52,059 nt of DNA from Acidimicrobiia bacterium (GCA_022828135.1 JAJEJB010000037.1:1-52059); one strand, 5' to 3'; shown: positions 28,925-38,267, counted from the first letter of the stretch. Numbers and translations: made by a program. Notes: generated by a model from the sequence alone, not told the origin.

Positions 28925-30940
28925 TCAGCTCTGGAGTTGGGGGATCAGTTCCTCGGCGGTGGAAGCGGGGGACTGGCAGGCGAAGTTGCGGCAGACGTAG
29001 GCGAGACCTTCGGCCCGGTCCTGCCATAGCGGGGAGTCGTAGGGCTCGCCCCAGGCCAGGACCGCGCCGGGCAGGTAGCGGGTCTGCACCTCGGTCACCA
29101 GGTCGGCCCGGTCGCCCACTACGGCAATCTCGTCGATGCCGCCGGCGGCCAGGTCCAGGGCCTCCAGCGCCCGGCCGAACGCGGTGGAGTGCTGAGCTGC
29201 AGCGGAACTGAACAGCTCGATAATGCGGCGGGCGTGCTCGTCGTAGCGGGACTCGCCGGTCAGCGCGGCCAGCCGGAGCAGCCCGCAGGCCGCCAGAGAC
29301 TGGGCCGACGGGGTGGCGTTGTCCATCAAGTCCTTGGGCCGGGTCACCAGCTTCTCGGCATCGTTGCCGGTCGTGAAGACCCCTCCTGCCGCGTCGTCCC
29401 AGAACAGCTCCAGCAGGCCGTCGGCCGTCGACCGCGCCTCGTCGATCCAGCGGGCCTGGCCGGACAGCTCTCCCAGCCGGGCGAAGGCGTCGATCAGTGC
29501 CGCGTAGTCCTGGGCGTAGGCCAGGTGGCGGGCCTGGGCCGGACGCTCGCCATCACCGGCCTGCCAGGAACGCAGCCATCGGCCGTCGTGGCGCCGCAGG
29601 TTGGACACCAGGAACTCGCCGTTGGCCAGCGCGGCCGCCCGCCACTGCGGATCACCGGTGGCCGCCGCGGCCTCGGCCAGCGCAGACAGCATCAGGCCGT
29701 TCCACTCGGTGAGGACCTTGTCGTCGAGACCGGGGCGCACCCGGCTCTCCCGGCAAACGAACAACGCCTGGCGGGCGGCCTCCACCTCCTCGGGCCGGAT
29801 CAGGTCACCCCGCACGGGCCGGTTCAAGATGTTGGACCCCTCGAAGTTCCCGACCGGGGTCACTCCCCACCAGGCCGCGGCCGCGTCGGCGGCCTCGGAG
29901 CCGGCCGCGTTCTGCACCACCGCCCGCAGCTCGGGCTCGGACCACACATAGAACTTGCCCTCGACGCCCTCGGAGTCGGCATCCTCAGCCGAGTAGAAGC
30001 CTCCGTCGCCATGGCAGAGATCTCGCAGCACGTAGCCGATCGTCTCGTCCACGACCTGCCGGTAGACCGGCTCGCCCGTCAGCATCCAGGCGTGCAGGTA
30101 GACCCTGGTCAGCAGAGCGTTGTCATAGAGCATCTTCTCGAAGTGAGGAACGAGCCACCGATGGTCCACCGAGTAGCGGGCGAACCCGCCGCCGAGATGG
30201 TCGTAGATCCCACCTGAGGCCATGGCGTCCAGGCTGGTCCGCACCGCCCGCAGCAGCTCTGGACGGTCGCTGCGGTGATGTATGCGCAGCGCCGAGGCCA
30301 GGGTCATGGCCGCGGGGAACTTGGGCGCTCCACCGAAGCCGCCCCACTGGGGATCGAACGACGCCAGGATGGCGTCGCCGGCCCGGTCCAGCGTCCGCCC
30401 ATCGGCGTCGTCGGAGGCCTCCTCGCCCAATGCGGCGGCACGCGACGTCCGATCGATCAACGCCACCAGCTGGTCGGCCTGGGCGTGCACGTCGGGCCGG
30501 CGGTTGGTCCAGGCCTCGTCGATGGCCTCCATCACCTGCCGGAACGAGGCCATCCCGCCACGGGGCCGGTCGGGGTAATAGGTGCCGCCGAAGAAGGGGC
30601 GGCCGTCGGGTGTGAGGAACACGGTCATGGGCCAGCCGCCCCGACCGGTCATGGCCTGGACCGAATCCATGTATATGGCGTCGACGTCGGGACGCTCCTC
30701 CCGGTCGACCTTGACGTTGACGAACAGCCGGTTCATCACCGCCGCGGTGTCGGGATCCTCGAAGGACTCGTGGGCCATCACATGGCACCAGTGGCAGCTG
30801 GAGTAGCCCACCGACAACAGCACCGGCCGGTCCCGCTCGACGGCCGCAGCGAAGGCCTCCGCACCCCACGGGTACCAGTCCACCGGGTTGTCGCGATGCT
30901 GGCGCAGGTACGGGCTGGTCTCGCCGCCGAGCCGGTTCAT
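28925..30940 (-). CDS. yyaL: YyaL/DUF255 thioredoxin-like domain protein
   Basis: The 671-residue protein has the DUF255 thioredoxin-like N-terminus: [14 protein letters not shown], then NPVDWYPWG and a CxxC motif Cys49-His-Trp-Cys52 (SSCHWCHVM). [15 protein letters not shown] and GGTYYP also match. After residue about 200 comes an (alpha/alpha)6-barrel like those of N-acylglucosamine epimerases and glycosidases ([32 protein letters not shown]). The cellular role of this widespread family is not settled. It is transcribed alone on the minus strand, divergent from the response regulator gene. Confidence 0.93.
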   Translation of the reverse strand: MNRLGGETSPYLRQHRDNPVDWYPWGAEAFAAAVERDRPVLLSVGYSSCHWCHVMAHESFEDPDTAAVMNRLFVNVKVDREERPDVDAIYMDSVQAMTGRGGWPMTVFLTPDGRPFFGGTYYPDRPRGGMASFRQVMEAIDEAWTNRRPDVHAQADQLVALIDRTSRAAALGEEASDDADGRTLDRAGDAILASFDPQWGGFGGAPKFPAAMTLASALRIHHRSDRPELLRAVRTSLDAMASGGIYDHLGGGFARYSVDHRWLVPHFEKMLYDNALLTRVYLHAWMLTGEPVYRQVVDETIGYVLRDLCHGDGGFYSAEDADSEGVEGKFYVWSEPELRAVVQNAAGSEAADAAAAWWGVTPVGNFEGSNILNRPVRGDLIRPEEVEAARQALFVCRESRVRPGLDDKVLTEWNGLMLSALAEAAAATGDPQWRAAALANGEFLVSNLRRHDGRWLRSWQAGDGERPAQARHLAYAQDYAALIDAFARLGELSGQARWIDEARSTADGLLELFWDDAAGGVFTTGNDAEKLVTRPKDLMDNATPSAQSLAACGLLRLAALTGESRYDEHARRIIELFSSAAAQHSTAFGRALEALDLAAGGIDEIAVVGDRADLVTEVQTRYLPGAVLAWGEPYDSPLWQDRAEGLAYVCRNFACQSPASTAEELIPQLQS

Positions 30941-30946
30941 GAACCG

Positions 30947-30952
30947 AGCCTA
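30947..30952 (-). promoter_or_regulatory. Possible leaderless -10 element of yyaL
   Basis: On the minus strand TAGGCT ends six bases before the ATG at 30940. No clear -35 is seen in the 82-bp divergent region. Confidence 0.4.
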
Positions 30953-31022
30953 GAGGCCGAGCACACGACTACTTCCGGCCCGCAATGAGCGCTCGAGCCG
31001 ACGGTGGGGCAGACTGGCGCCG

Positions 31023-31730
31023 GTGAGTGCGGGAGTCCGGGTGCTGGTCGTCGACGACGAGCCCTCGTATCGGGAGGGCCTGCAGATAGCGCTGGGGGCC
31101 GAGGGGTTCGTAGTCGACGTTGCGGCCGACGGCGAGGAGGCCCTGGCCATGTTCGAGGCTCTCGAGCCCGAGATCGTGCTGCTCGACGTGATGCTGCCCC
31201 GCCTGTCAGGGATCGACGTGTGCCGCCGCATCCGCTCCCTCGCCGACACGCCGGTCATCATGGTGTCGGCCCGCCGGGAGGAGATCGACACCGTGGTCGG
31301 GCTGGAGGTCGGCGCGGACGACTACGTGGCCAAGCCCTACCGGGTGCGGGAGCTGGTGGCCCGGATGCGCACCGTGATGCGCCGCAGCCGGACTCGGCCG
31401 GTCAACTCCTTCAACGGTGCAGGTGCAGCCAACCTCAGCATCGGCGATGTCACCGTGGACCGGGACCGCCACGAGGTGACCATCGGCGGCAAGCTGGAGC
31501 GCCTGCCGCTGAAGGAGTTCGAAGTGCTGGCCCTGCTCATGGAGAACGCCGGGTTCGTGGTGACCCGCCAGACCCTCATCGACAGGGTCTGGGGGTTCGA
31601 CTACGTGGGCAACACCAAGACTCTCGACGTGCACATCAAGAGGCTGCGGTCCCGCATCGAACGCGACCCGGCCCAGCCCGAGCGCATCGTCACCATCAGA
31701 GGCCTCGGCTACAAGTACGTGGCGCCCTGA
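31023..31730 (+). CDS. OmpR/PhoB-family response regulator (RegX3-like)
   Basis: Two-component regulator of 235 residues from the GTG at 31023. The receiver domain (about 5-120) has the acidic pair Asp11/Asp12, phospho-acceptor Asp55 (LLDVMLP), the conserved Ser in VSARRE and Lys in AKPYR. The C-terminal winged helix (about 140-233) has LKEFEVLALLMENAGFVVTRQ and the recognition region TLDVHIKRLRSRIE. It resembles the phosphate regulator RegX3/PhoB, but no histidine kinase gene is adjacent, so its partner is encoded elsewhere. menA follows 39 bases later on the same strand. Confidence 0.94.
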   Translation: MSAGVRVLVVDDEPSYREGLQIALGAEGFVVDVAADGEEALAMFEALEPEIVLLDVMLPRLSGIDVCRRIRSLADTPVIMVSARREEIDTVVGLEVGADDYVAKPYRVRELVARMRTVMRRSRTRPVNSFNGAGAANLSIGDVTVDRDRHEVTIGGKLERLPLKEFEVLALLMENAGFVVTRQTLIDRVWGFDYVGNTKTLDVHIKRLRSRIERDPAQPERIVTIRGLGYKYVAP

Positions 31731-31769
31731 AATCCCGGCGGACCCGTCGCGAAGGCAGAGACCGGCAAG

Positions 31770-32648
31770 ATGGCAGGAATCCGGATATGGGTGGCCGGGG
31801 CCCGTCCCCGCACGCTGAGCGCGGCGCTGGTCCCCGTGGCCACCGGAACGGCAGTGGCGGTGGGGGAGGGCTCGCACACCTCGTGGTGGCGGGCCGGCGT
31901 GGCGCTGCTGGTGGCCATGGCGCTGCAGGTGGGCGTCAACTTCGCCAACGACTACTCCGACGGCGTGCGGGGCACCGACGACTCCACCCGGATCGGCCCC
32001 CGGCGGCTGGTGGGTTCCGGACTGGTCGAGGCCCGCCGGGTCAAGTGGGCCGCGTTCGGAGCTCTTGCGGTGGCCGCCGCGGCCGGCGCGGTGCTGGCCG
32101 CGGCCGCGGGCTGGGAGCTGCTGGTGGCGGGAGCGGTGTGCCTGGCTGCGGGATGGGCCTACACGGGCGGGCCCAAGCCATACGGTTATCTGGGGCTGGG
32201 CGAGGTGTTCGTATTCGTGTTCTTCGGCCTGGTGGCCACCGCGGGCACGGCCTACGTGCTGCTGGAACGGCTGGACTGGTTCGCGGTGGCGTGCGGCGTG
32301 CCGGTCGGGCTGTGGGCGGTAGCCCTGCTGGTGGCCAACAACCTGCGCGACATCGACGGCGACGCCGCCGCGGGCAAGCACACTCTGGCCGTTCGCCTCG
32401 GTGAGCGCCGCAGCCGTCTCATGTACATGGCGGTGCTGGAAGGCTCCTACGGGGCGGCCCTGGCCGCCTCGATCACGGGCCGGGCCGCGGCGGCCGCGGT
32501 GGTGGGCGCCCCCTTCGCGGTGACTGCGGTGCGCCGCGTCCTGCGAGGAGCATCAGGCCCCGAGCTGATCCCGGTTCTTGGCGCCACCGCCAAGGTCCAA
32601 CTCGTCTCTGGACTGGCCATGGCCGTAGGTATCGCGGTGACTGGATGA
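31770..32648 (+). CDS. menA: 1,4-dihydroxy-2-naphthoate polyprenyltransferase MenA
   Basis: UbiA-superfamily membrane enzyme that attaches the polyprenyl chain to dihydroxynaphthoate in menaquinone synthesis. It has 292 residues and about eight membrane helices. The two aspartate motifs for magnesium-pyrophosphate are NFANDYSDGVRGTD and NNLRDIDGD; RPRTLSAALVPV is the usual N-terminal MenA feature. Its partner menG, for the next step, is 700 bases away on the other strand. A menaquinone-based respiratory chain is therefore implied. An unrelated deacylase gene follows. Confidence 0.96.
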   Translation: MAGIRIWVAGARPRTLSAALVPVATGTAVAVGEGSHTSWWRAGVALLVAMALQVGVNFANDYSDGVRGTDDSTRIGPRRLVGSGLVEARRVKWAAFGALAVAAAAGAVLAAAAGWELLVAGAVCLAAGWAYTGGPKPYGYLGLGEVFVFVFFGLVATAGTAYVLLERLDWFAVACGVPVGLWAVALLVANNLRDIDGDAAAGKHTLAVRLGERRSRLMYMAVLEGSYGAALAASITGRAAAAAVVGAPFAVTAVRRVLRGASGPELIPVLGATAKVQLVSGLAMAVGIAVTG

Positions 32649-32696
32649 GCAGACTGTTCCCATGAGCCGTGAGGGAACCGTGTCAGGAGTCGGGCC

Positions 32697-33185
32697 ATGA
32701 GTCGTGAAGCGGTGATCGGTCATCTCGAGGCGCTGGGCGTGCCGTACGAAGTGGTGGAGTGTGATCCCGACTTCGCCGACACCGCCCGGTTCTGCGAGCG
32801 CTACGGGTACCCGATGGACGCTTCGGCCAACGCCATCTGCGTGATCGGAAAATCGGGGGACCGACCGATGGCGTGCTGTGTGGTCCTGGCCTCGACCAGG
32901 CTGGACGTGAACGGAGTGGTGCGGCGCCGGCTCGGCACCCGCAAGGCCTCCTTCGCCGACGCGGACACCACCGTCGAACGCACCGGCATGATGATCGGCG
33001 GGGTAACGCCGTTCGGGCTGCCCGAAGGGCTGCCGGTGTGGATCGACGCCCGGGTCATGGAGTGCGAGCAGGTGATCGTGGGCGGGGGCTCCCGGGACTG
33101 CAAGATCCTGTGCCCGCCCGCTTCGCTGCTGGCCGTCGACGGCTCTGAGGTCGTCGAGGCTCTGGCCAAGAGGCCGAGCGGATAG
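32697..33185 (+). CDS. YbaK/EbsC-family aminoacyl-tRNA deacylase
   Basis: The 162-residue YbaK-fold protein resembles free-standing editing domains that hydrolyse mischarged tRNA. The family's late motifs are clear: RKASFADADTTVERTGMMIGG, VTPFGLPEGLPVWID and a final IVGGGSRDCKI loop. YbaK acts on Cys-tRNA-Pro and related proteins on other tRNAs; which one applies here is not visible. The ATG at 32697 overlaps the TGA of a possible 12-codon frame (32662-32700), which may be chance. The dispersed repeat copy D begins about 25 bases after the stop. Confidence 0.88.
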   Translation: MSREAVIGHLEALGVPYEVVECDPDFADTARFCERYGYPMDASANAICVIGKSGDRPMACCVVLASTRLDVNGVVRRRLGTRKASFADADTTVERTGMMIGGVTPFGLPEGLPVWIDARVMECEQVIVGGGSRDCKILCPPASLLAVDGSEVVEALAKRPSG

Positions 33186-33209
33186 GCACACGAATCCGGC
33201 CCATACGGG

Positions 33210-33275
33210 CGAGGCCGTGGCCCGAGCGGCCCGTGAGCGCAGCGAACAGGAGCGGGAATGACACCGCCGTGACAC
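33210..33275 (+). repeat. Dispersed intergenic repeat, copy D (extended)
   Basis: A 66-base stretch matching 38878-38943 with about five differences. The 38-base core is at 33218-33255. It occupies much of the 159-base gap between the deacylase gene and the convergent menG. Confidence 0.92.
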
Positions 33276-33335
33276 GACGGCACTATCAACTGGTCGCGCT
33301 CCTCCAAGGCGCCGCCCCCACCGGACTGAGAGCGA

Positions 33336-33352
33336 GCGCCTACTTCAGGCGC
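33336..33352. terminator. Hairpin at the end of menG
   Basis: GCGCCT (33336-33341) and AGGCGC (33347-33352) pair around a 5-base loop overlapping the menG stop. It is short and lacks a T-tract. Confidence 0.35.
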
Positions 33353-34037
33353 GCGTGGCGGTGATCAGCTGGGCGATGCCTGCGCTGAGCTTGTGGCGAC
33401 GCACATCGATGAACCCGGCGGACCGCAGCCCGGCGAGCAGTTCCTCCGGAGGCGGCAGGTAGGCAACCGATTCGGGCAGGTACCGGTATGCATCGCGGTC
33501 GGAGAGCAAGCCGCCGATCAGGGGCACGACCCGGCCGAAGTACAGCCCATGACCCCAACGCACGACGGGATTGGTCGGCGAGTCCACCTCCAGCAGGCCG
33601 ATGCGCCCGCCGGACCGCAGCACCCGGGCCAGCTCGACGAACAGCGGCGGCACGGCCGTCAGATTGCGCAGGGCGAACCCGCATGTCGCGCCGTCGAGAG
33701 CGCTGTCCGGAAGGGGCAGCTCCAGCACGTCGGCGTTGACCAGCGGAGCGGTGCCGTCACCTGTTGGGGCGGCCCGCAGCATTCCCATCGAGAAGTCGAA
33801 GCCGATGCGATGATGGCCGAGCCGGGCGAGTTCCCGGCAGAGGTCGCCGGTGCCGCATGCAAGGTCGGCCACCAGCGATCCCGCAGGAAGAGCCAGCTCC
33901 CGTACCGTCCGGCGCCGCCAGGCCACATCGAGCCGCAGCGTCATGATGCGGTTCACCAGGTCGTAGCGAGGCGCGATGGCGTCGAACATCTCCCTCACGG
34001 CCCGGCGCTTGGCTGCGCCGGAGGGAAGTTCGCTCAC
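33345..34037 (-). CDS. menG: Demethylmenaquinone methyltransferase MenG (UbiE family)
   Basis: SAM-dependent C-methyltransferase that completes menaquinone. The 230-residue protein has the MenG/UbiE signature RYDLVNRIMTLRLDVAWRRR, the SAM loop VADLACGTGDLC and a later RNLTAVPPLFVELARVL segment. FDFSMGMLRAA marks the second SAM strand. Its start lies directly against the stop of the membrane-protein gene upstream on the minus strand, so the two are co-transcribed. menA on the opposite strand provides the preceding step. Confidence 0.95.
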   Translation of the reverse strand: MSELPSGAAKRRAVREMFDAIAPRYDLVNRIMTLRLDVAWRRRTVRELALPAGSLVADLACGTGDLCRELARLGHHRIGFDFSMGMLRAAPTGDGTAPLVNADVLELPLPDSALDGATCGFALRNLTAVPPLFVELARVLRSGGRIGLLEVDSPTNPVVRWGHGLYFGRVVPLIGGLLSDRDAYRYLPESVAYLPPPEELLAGLRSAGFIDVRRHKLSAGIAQLITATRA

Positions 34038-34433
34038 CTATCCGCCGCGCGGTCGGCGCGGTTGCTTGGGCCAATGCCGCTGGTAGTCGCGGCTGGCGGT
34101 GTGCAGCAGCAGCGCAATCAACGCAATGTCGAACAGCAGTCCGAACGCGTCGGCCCACAGCCAGCGCGGCGTGTCGGTCACGGCCAGCAGCACCAGCAGC
34201 CCGACGGGAACCACAGCCACGAACACGCCGAGCTTGTAGCCCCACCGCCTCTCGTTGGCGATGCCGAAGGCGGCCATCACCTTGCCCAGCGCGATCGTCA
34301 ACGTGTAGATGCCCAGCGCCCGCGCGCCGAGCAACGCGAACACCAGCGACAGGCCGCCTTGGAAGTACATCAGCAGCTGCGCGATGTACAGCGTCTGGGG
34401 CTGCCGGGGGTTGACCCAGACCCGCGTCTCCAT
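34038..34433 (-). CDS. Small membrane protein of unknown function
   Basis: The 131-residue protein has four predicted membrane segments (about 13-35, 42-58, 69-90 and 97-117) and a basic tail (HWPKQPRRPRGG). I do not recognise a named family. The N-terminus METRVWVNPRQPQTLYIAQLL is conserved-looking and short. The start at 34433 is preferred because CATACT ends six bases before it, as in other leaderless genes here; a longer frame to 34589 would overlap mshD. It is upstream of and abuts menG, so a link to quinone or envelope function is only a guess. Confidence 0.7.
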   Translation of the reverse strand: METRVWVNPRQPQTLYIAQLLMYFQGGLSLVFALLGARALGIYTLTIALGKVMAAFGIANERRWGYKLGVFVAVVPVGLLVLLAVTDTPRWLWADAFGLLFDIALIALLLHTASRDYQRHWPKQPRRPRGG

Positions 34434-34453
34434 GCCCCCAGTATGCAGGCTGG

Positions 34454-35146
34454 CTAGCTCTTGACGCGGCGATAGGCGCGGTCGGTGTGATGGTGCTCGA
34501 AGCCGATGCGGCGGTAGACGGCGTTGGCCGGGTGGTTGTCGGACTCCACGTACAGCATCCCGGCGGTCAGCCCCTGACCCGACAGCCACTCGAGACCGGC
34601 CAGGGTCATGGGCCGGCCCAGCCCCCGGCCGGCGAAGTCGGGGTCCACCGCGATCACGTAGATCTCACCCAAGGGCGGATCGTGGTCGGCGTGAACCTTG
34701 GTCCAGCAGAAGCCGGCCAGACGGCCGTCGCGGTGGTGCAGGCGGAACCCGTCGGCGTCGAACCACGGCTCGGCCATCCGGCTCCGCACGTCAGCAGCGG
34801 TCAGCCCGCCCTGCTCGGGATGCCAGTGGAAGGCCCGGTTGTTCACCGCTACGAACTCGTCGAGGTCGTCGAGCGTGAACGCCCTGGTGGGCAGCCCCGA
34901 CGGTTCCGCCGGCAGCCGGCAGCGCAGCTGCCACAGGTCGCGATAGGGCACGAAGCCATGGCGGTGTGCGGCGTCGTCGTCGCCCGGCCCGACCTCCCTG
35001 ATCCAGAGCCGGGCGGGAGAGTCCTCAGCCAGTCTGGCTAGGGCCTCGGCCAGCACCCGATCCGCGTCGCCAGCAGCTCGACCCTCGTACACCACAATCT
35101 GCGGCTCGCCGCCAGCCGTCGCCGGTGCATTTACCTCGTAGCGCAC
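34454..35146 (-). CDS. mshD: Mycothiol synthase MshD
   Basis: GNAT acetyltransferase that acetylates Cys-GlcN-Ins in the last step of mycothiol synthesis. Diagnostic MshD segments are NNRAFHWHPEQGGLT, WFDADGFRLHHRDG, GFCWTKVHAD and PPLGEIYVIAVDPDFAGRGLG. The last contains the acetyl-CoA loop, followed by GMLYVESDNHPA. The protein is 230 residues, shorter than the roughly 300 of mycobacterial MshD; the shortfall is in the N-terminal, non-catalytic GNAT half. Mycothiol is confined to Actinomycetota, so this gene fixes the phylum. The GTG start is 32 bases from the divergent nth gene. Confidence 0.95.
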   Translation of the reverse strand: MRYEVNAPATAGGEPQIVVYEGRAAGDADRVLAEALARLAEDSPARLWIREVGPGDDDAAHRHGFVPYRDLWQLRCRLPAEPSGLPTRAFTLDDLDEFVAVNNRAFHWHPEQGGLTAADVRSRMAEPWFDADGFRLHHRDGRLAGFCWTKVHADHDPPLGEIYVIAVDPDFAGRGLGRPMTLAGLEWLSGQGLTAGMLYVESDNHPANAVYRRIGFEHHHTDRAYRRVKS

Positions 35147-35178
35147 CGAGCCGAGGGTACTGCGCTACCTTCCCCGTG
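35147..35178. promoter_or_regulatory. 32-bp divergent promoter region of mshD and nth
   Basis: On the minus strand TACCCT (35154-35159) ends eight bases before the mshD GTG at 35146. On the plus strand TACCTT (35166-35171) ends seven bases before the nth ATG. Both would give leaderless messages, and each -35 region must lie inside the other gene. Confidence 0.45.
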
Positions 35179-35820
35179 ATGGCCCGCCCCCGTACGCCCA
35201 GAGGCCGCGCCCGCCGCACCCGTGAGCGCCTGTCCTCCGAGTACCCCGACGCGGTGTGCGAACTCGACCACGGCAACGCCTTCGAGCTGCTGGTAGCCAC
35301 CATCCTGTCGGCGCAGGCCACCGATGTGGGCGTCAACAAGGCCACGCCCGCCCTGTTCGCCCGGTACCCGGACGCCGAGACGCTGGCCGACGCCGAGCCG
35401 GAGGACGTCCAGCCCTACATCAGCACCATCGGGCTGTTCCGCAACAAGTCCAAGAGCCTGGTGGGCATGGCTCGGATGCTGGTGGACGACTACGAAGGGG
35501 AGGTGCCCGGCGCCATGCGCGACCTGGTGCGGCTGCCCGGCGTGGGCCGCAAGACGGCCAACGTGATCCGCAGCGTGGCCCTGGGCCTGCCGGGCCTGCC
35601 GGTCGACACCCACGTCACCAGGCTGTCGAACCTGCTCGACCTGACCTCCGAGACCGATCCGGTGAAGATCGAACTCGAGCTCAACCCTATGATCCCCGCA
35701 GCCGAGCGGGGCGACTTCAGCCTGCGGATGATCCTCCACGGCCGCCGGGTGTGCGTGGCCCGCCGACCCCGCTGCGAGGACTGCGTCCTGAACGACTTCT
35801 GCCCGTCAAGCACCGTCTGA
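35179..35820 (+). CDS. nth: Endonuclease III
   Basis: Base-excision-repair DNA glycosylase and AP lyase for oxidised pyrimidines. The 213-residue protein has ATILSAQATD, the helix-hairpin-helix LPGVGRKTANV with the catalytic lysine, and VDTHVTRL with the catalytic aspartate. The [4Fe-4S] loop C-x6-C-x2-C-x5-C is complete (CVARRPRCEDC, LNDFC). The ATG at 35179 is chosen over an upstream frame that would overlap the divergent mshD. hisD begins 20 bases after its stop. Confidence 0.97.
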   Translation: MARPRTPRGRARRTRERLSSEYPDAVCELDHGNAFELLVATILSAQATDVGVNKATPALFARYPDAETLADAEPEDVQPYISTIGLFRNKSKSLVGMARMLVDDYEGEVPGAMRDLVRLPGVGRKTANVIRSVALGLPGLPVDTHVTRLSNLLDLTSETDPVKIELELNPMIPAAERGDFSLRMILHGRRVCVARRPRCEDCVLNDFCPSSTV

Positions 35821-35828
35821 CGCCCCGG

Positions 35829-35834
35829 TAGCGT
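35829..35834 (+). promoter_or_regulatory. Possible -10 element of the his operon
   Basis: TAGCGT ends six bases before the hisD GTG at 35841, leaving no leader. AAAGGGG between them could also be read as a weak ribosome binding site. A -35 is not obvious. Confidence 0.35.
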
Positions 35835-35840
35835 AAAGGG

Positions 35841-37151
35841 GTGCTTACCCGCCTCGACCTGCGGGGCGGCGGCGGACCCGTCGCCGCCCGCCTGCCGCGG
35901 CCCGAGGCCGCGTCCGCGGGCCCGCTGGAGGCGGTGCGGGCCATCATTGCCGAGGTCCGCGAGCGGGGCGACGACGCGCTGCGGGAACTCACCGAGCGCT
36001 TCGACGGCGTCTCGCCGGCCAGCCTGACGGTGCCACCCGACGAGATCGACGAGGCGGCGGCTCGCACACCCGCGGAGGTGCGGGAAGCCCTGGCGGCCGC
36101 GGCGGCCAGCGTGGACGCCTACCACCGCCACCAGCTGCTCGCCGACGTGGTCCACAAGCGGGGAGGCGTCACGGTCACCGAGCGCCACCTGCCGGTGCGC
36201 CGGGCCGGGTGCTACGTGCCCGGAGGGCGGGCCGCCTACCCGTCGACGCTGCTCATGACCACGGTGCCGGCCAAGGTGGCCGGCGTGGACGAGATCGCGG
36301 TGTGCGTGCCGCCCGGACCCGACGGCCGCATCGCCGACGTGACGCTGGCCGCGGCCGCCGCGGTGGGCGTCGACGAGGTCCACCCCGTGGGCGGCGCCCA
36401 GGCCATCGCCGCCCTGGCCTACGGGACCGAGTCGGTCGGTGCCGTCGACGTGATCGCGGGACCGGGCAACGCCTATGTGGCCCTGGCCCAGCGCGAGGTG
36501 GCCGGGGTGGTGGGGGTGCCCGCGGCATTCGCAGGACCATCGGAGGTAGTGGTCGTGGCCGACGCCGGCGCGAACCCTACTTTCGCGGCGGCGGACGTCA
36601 TCCTCCAGGCCGAGCACGGGCCCGACGGGCTCGCCTGGCTGGTCACCTGGGACGAGACGACTGCCGGCGCGGTGGAGGCCGAGGTCGTCCGGCTGGCGGC
36701 CCGAGCCGACCGTCGGGCCGAGATCGAAGCGACGCTGCGCCACTCCGGCTACAGCGTGGTGTGCTCGGGGGCCGAGCAGGCCCTGGAAGTGGTCAACGAG
36801 ATCGCCCCCGAGCACCTCGAGCTGTTGGTGGCCGAGCCCGAGGCGCTGGCGCCGCGGGTGCGCAACGCCGGGGCGGTGTTCTGCGGGCCGTGGGCGCCGG
36901 CCTCGCTCGGCGACTACGCCGCGGGACCCAACCACGTGCTGCCCACCGATGGGACGGCCCGGTTCGCCAGCGCGCTGGGAGTGCGCGACTTCCTCAAGAG
37001 CATGCACGTCGTGAGCACCGACCGCGATGGACTCGCGGGCCTGGCACCCCATGTGATCGCGCTGGCAGAGGCCGAGGGGCTCACCGCGCACGCCGAGTCG
37101 GTGCGGGTGCGCCTTTCTACAGAGGCCGAGCAGACAGGCAGCGCATCATGA
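35841..37151 (+). CDS. hisD: Histidinol dehydrogenase
   Basis: Zinc enzyme catalysing the last two steps of histidine synthesis, from histidinol to histidine. It has 436 residues. Recognisable motifs are RRAGCYVPGGRAAYPSTLLM, AGPGNAYVALAQR, VILQAEHGPDG (zinc ligands Gln and His) and IAPEHLELLV. It opens a compact operon hisD-hisC-hisB-hisH-hisA-hisF. The TGA overlaps the hisC ATG. The start is the GTG at 35841; the reading frame has no better upstream option because nth ends at 35820. hisG and hisI/E are not in the window. Confidence 0.97.
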   Translation: MLTRLDLRGGGGPVAARLPRPEAASAGPLEAVRAIIAEVRERGDDALRELTERFDGVSPASLTVPPDEIDEAAARTPAEVREALAAAAASVDAYHRHQLLADVVHKRGGVTVTERHLPVRRAGCYVPGGRAAYPSTLLMTTVPAKVAGVDEIAVCVPPGPDGRIADVTLAAAAAVGVDEVHPVGGAQAIAALAYGTESVGAVDVIAGPGNAYVALAQREVAGVVGVPAAFAGPSEVVVVADAGANPTFAAADVILQAEHGPDGLAWLVTWDETTAGAVEAEVVRLAARADRRAEIEATLRHSGYSVVCSGAEQALEVVNEIAPEHLELLVAEPEALAPRVRNAGAVFCGPWAPASLGDYAAGPNHVLPTDGTARFASALGVRDFLKSMHVVSTDRDGLAGLAPHVIALAEAEGLTAHAESVRVRLSTEAEQTGSAS

Positions 37152-38215
37152 AGGTCCGGCCCCGCGACGACATCGCCCTGATGGCCGGCTACCACTCGCC
37201 ACAGCTCGACGTGGCCGTCCGCCTCAACACCAACGAGAGCCCGCTGCCGCCCCCGGCAGCCTTCACCGAGGCGGTGGCGGCCGCGACCCGGTCGGTAGTC
37301 TGGAACCGGTACCCGGACCGCCAGGCTGCCGAGCTCAGGGCGCGGATCGCGGCCCGCCACGGTGTGGCCGCCGATCAGGTCTTCGCGGCCAACGGCTCCA
37401 ACGAGGTGCTCCAGTGCCTTCTTCTCGCCTACGGCGGCCCGGGCCGCAGCGCGGCGGTGTTCGAGCCGACCTACGCGCTGCACTCGCATCTGGCCCGGAT
37501 CACCGGTACCTCAGTCGTCGAGGGCGTGAGGGGCGATGACTTCATCGTCGAGCCCGGCGAGGCCACGGCGCTGATCGGCTCGGCCCGGCCCGCGGTGACG
37601 TTCCTGTGCTCGCCCAACAACCCCTCGGGCACGGTCGAGCCCCGCTCGGTGGTGTCCTCATTGCTCGATGCGGTGGGCGCCACCTCCGGACTGCTGTGCG
37701 TGGACGAGGCCTACGCCGAGTTCTCCCCCCACAGCGCGCTGGAACTCGTCGACGATGAGACGCCGGTCGTGGTGACCCGCACCTACTCCAAGACATGGGC
37801 TATGGCCGGGGCCCGCCTGGGGTACCTGATCGGCCCGGAGTGGGTGGTGGCCGAGTTGGAGAAGGTGGCCCTGCCGTACCACCTCGACGCGCTCAAGCAG
37901 GCCGTCGGCCTCGTCGCCCTCGACTACGTCGACGAGATGCAGGCCCGGGTGGACGCCATCGTGGCCGAGCGCAACCGGCTGTCGGACCGGTTGGGCGGGC
38001 TGCCGGTGGACGTGTGGCCCTCCGGTGCCAACTTCGTGCTCATCCGGCCCCGCCACCGTGACGGCGCCGAAGTGTGGCAGCAACTGGTCGACCGTTCGGT
38101 GCTGGTGCGGAACTGCTCGTCGTGGCCGCGCCTGGACGGCTGCCTGAGGGTGACGGTCGGCACCCCGGAGGAGGACGACCGCTTCCTGGCCGCCATCGAG
38201 GAGATCCTGGCGTGA
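37148..38215 (+). CDS. hisC: Histidinol-phosphate aminotransferase
   Basis: PLP enzyme converting imidazole acetol-phosphate to histidinol-phosphate. From the ATG at 37148 it has 355 residues. The N-terminal LNTNESPLPPP motif, FAANGSNEVLQCLL, CSPNNPSG, VDEAYAEF and the PLP lysine Lys215 in YSKTWAMAGARLGY are all present. The start overlaps the hisD stop (ATGA). The same frame stays open for 313 codons back through hisD, but this is a high-GC shadow. It ends 52 bases before hisB. Confidence 0.97.
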   Translation: MKVRPRDDIALMAGYHSPQLDVAVRLNTNESPLPPPAAFTEAVAAATRSVVWNRYPDRQAAELRARIAARHGVAADQVFAANGSNEVLQCLLLAYGGPGRSAAVFEPTYALHSHLARITGTSVVEGVRGDDFIVEPGEATALIGSARPAVTFLCSPNNPSGTVEPRSVVSSLLDAVGATSGLLCVDEAYAEFSPHSALELVDDETPVVVTRTYSKTWAMAGARLGYLIGPEWVVAELEKVALPYHLDALKQAVGLVALDYVDEMQARVDAIVAERNRLSDRLGGLPVDVWPSGANFVLIRPRHRDGAEVWQQLVDRSVLVRNCSSWPRLDGCLRVTVGTPEEDDRFLAAIEEILA

Positions 38216-38267
38216 GCGGTTCGGCCTCGTACCCTCAAGGGGCGCGTAACACCAAGGAGATCCGGAC

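Noticed and set aside
32662..32700. A 12-codon frame overlapping the YbaK start
   Set aside because: Too short to support, no ribosome binding site, and its start resembles the deacylase start by chance.
36209..37147. 313 open codons upstream of hisC in the same frame
   Set aside because: They coincide with hisD in another frame and have an Arg/Gly-rich composition; hisC homology starts at 37148.
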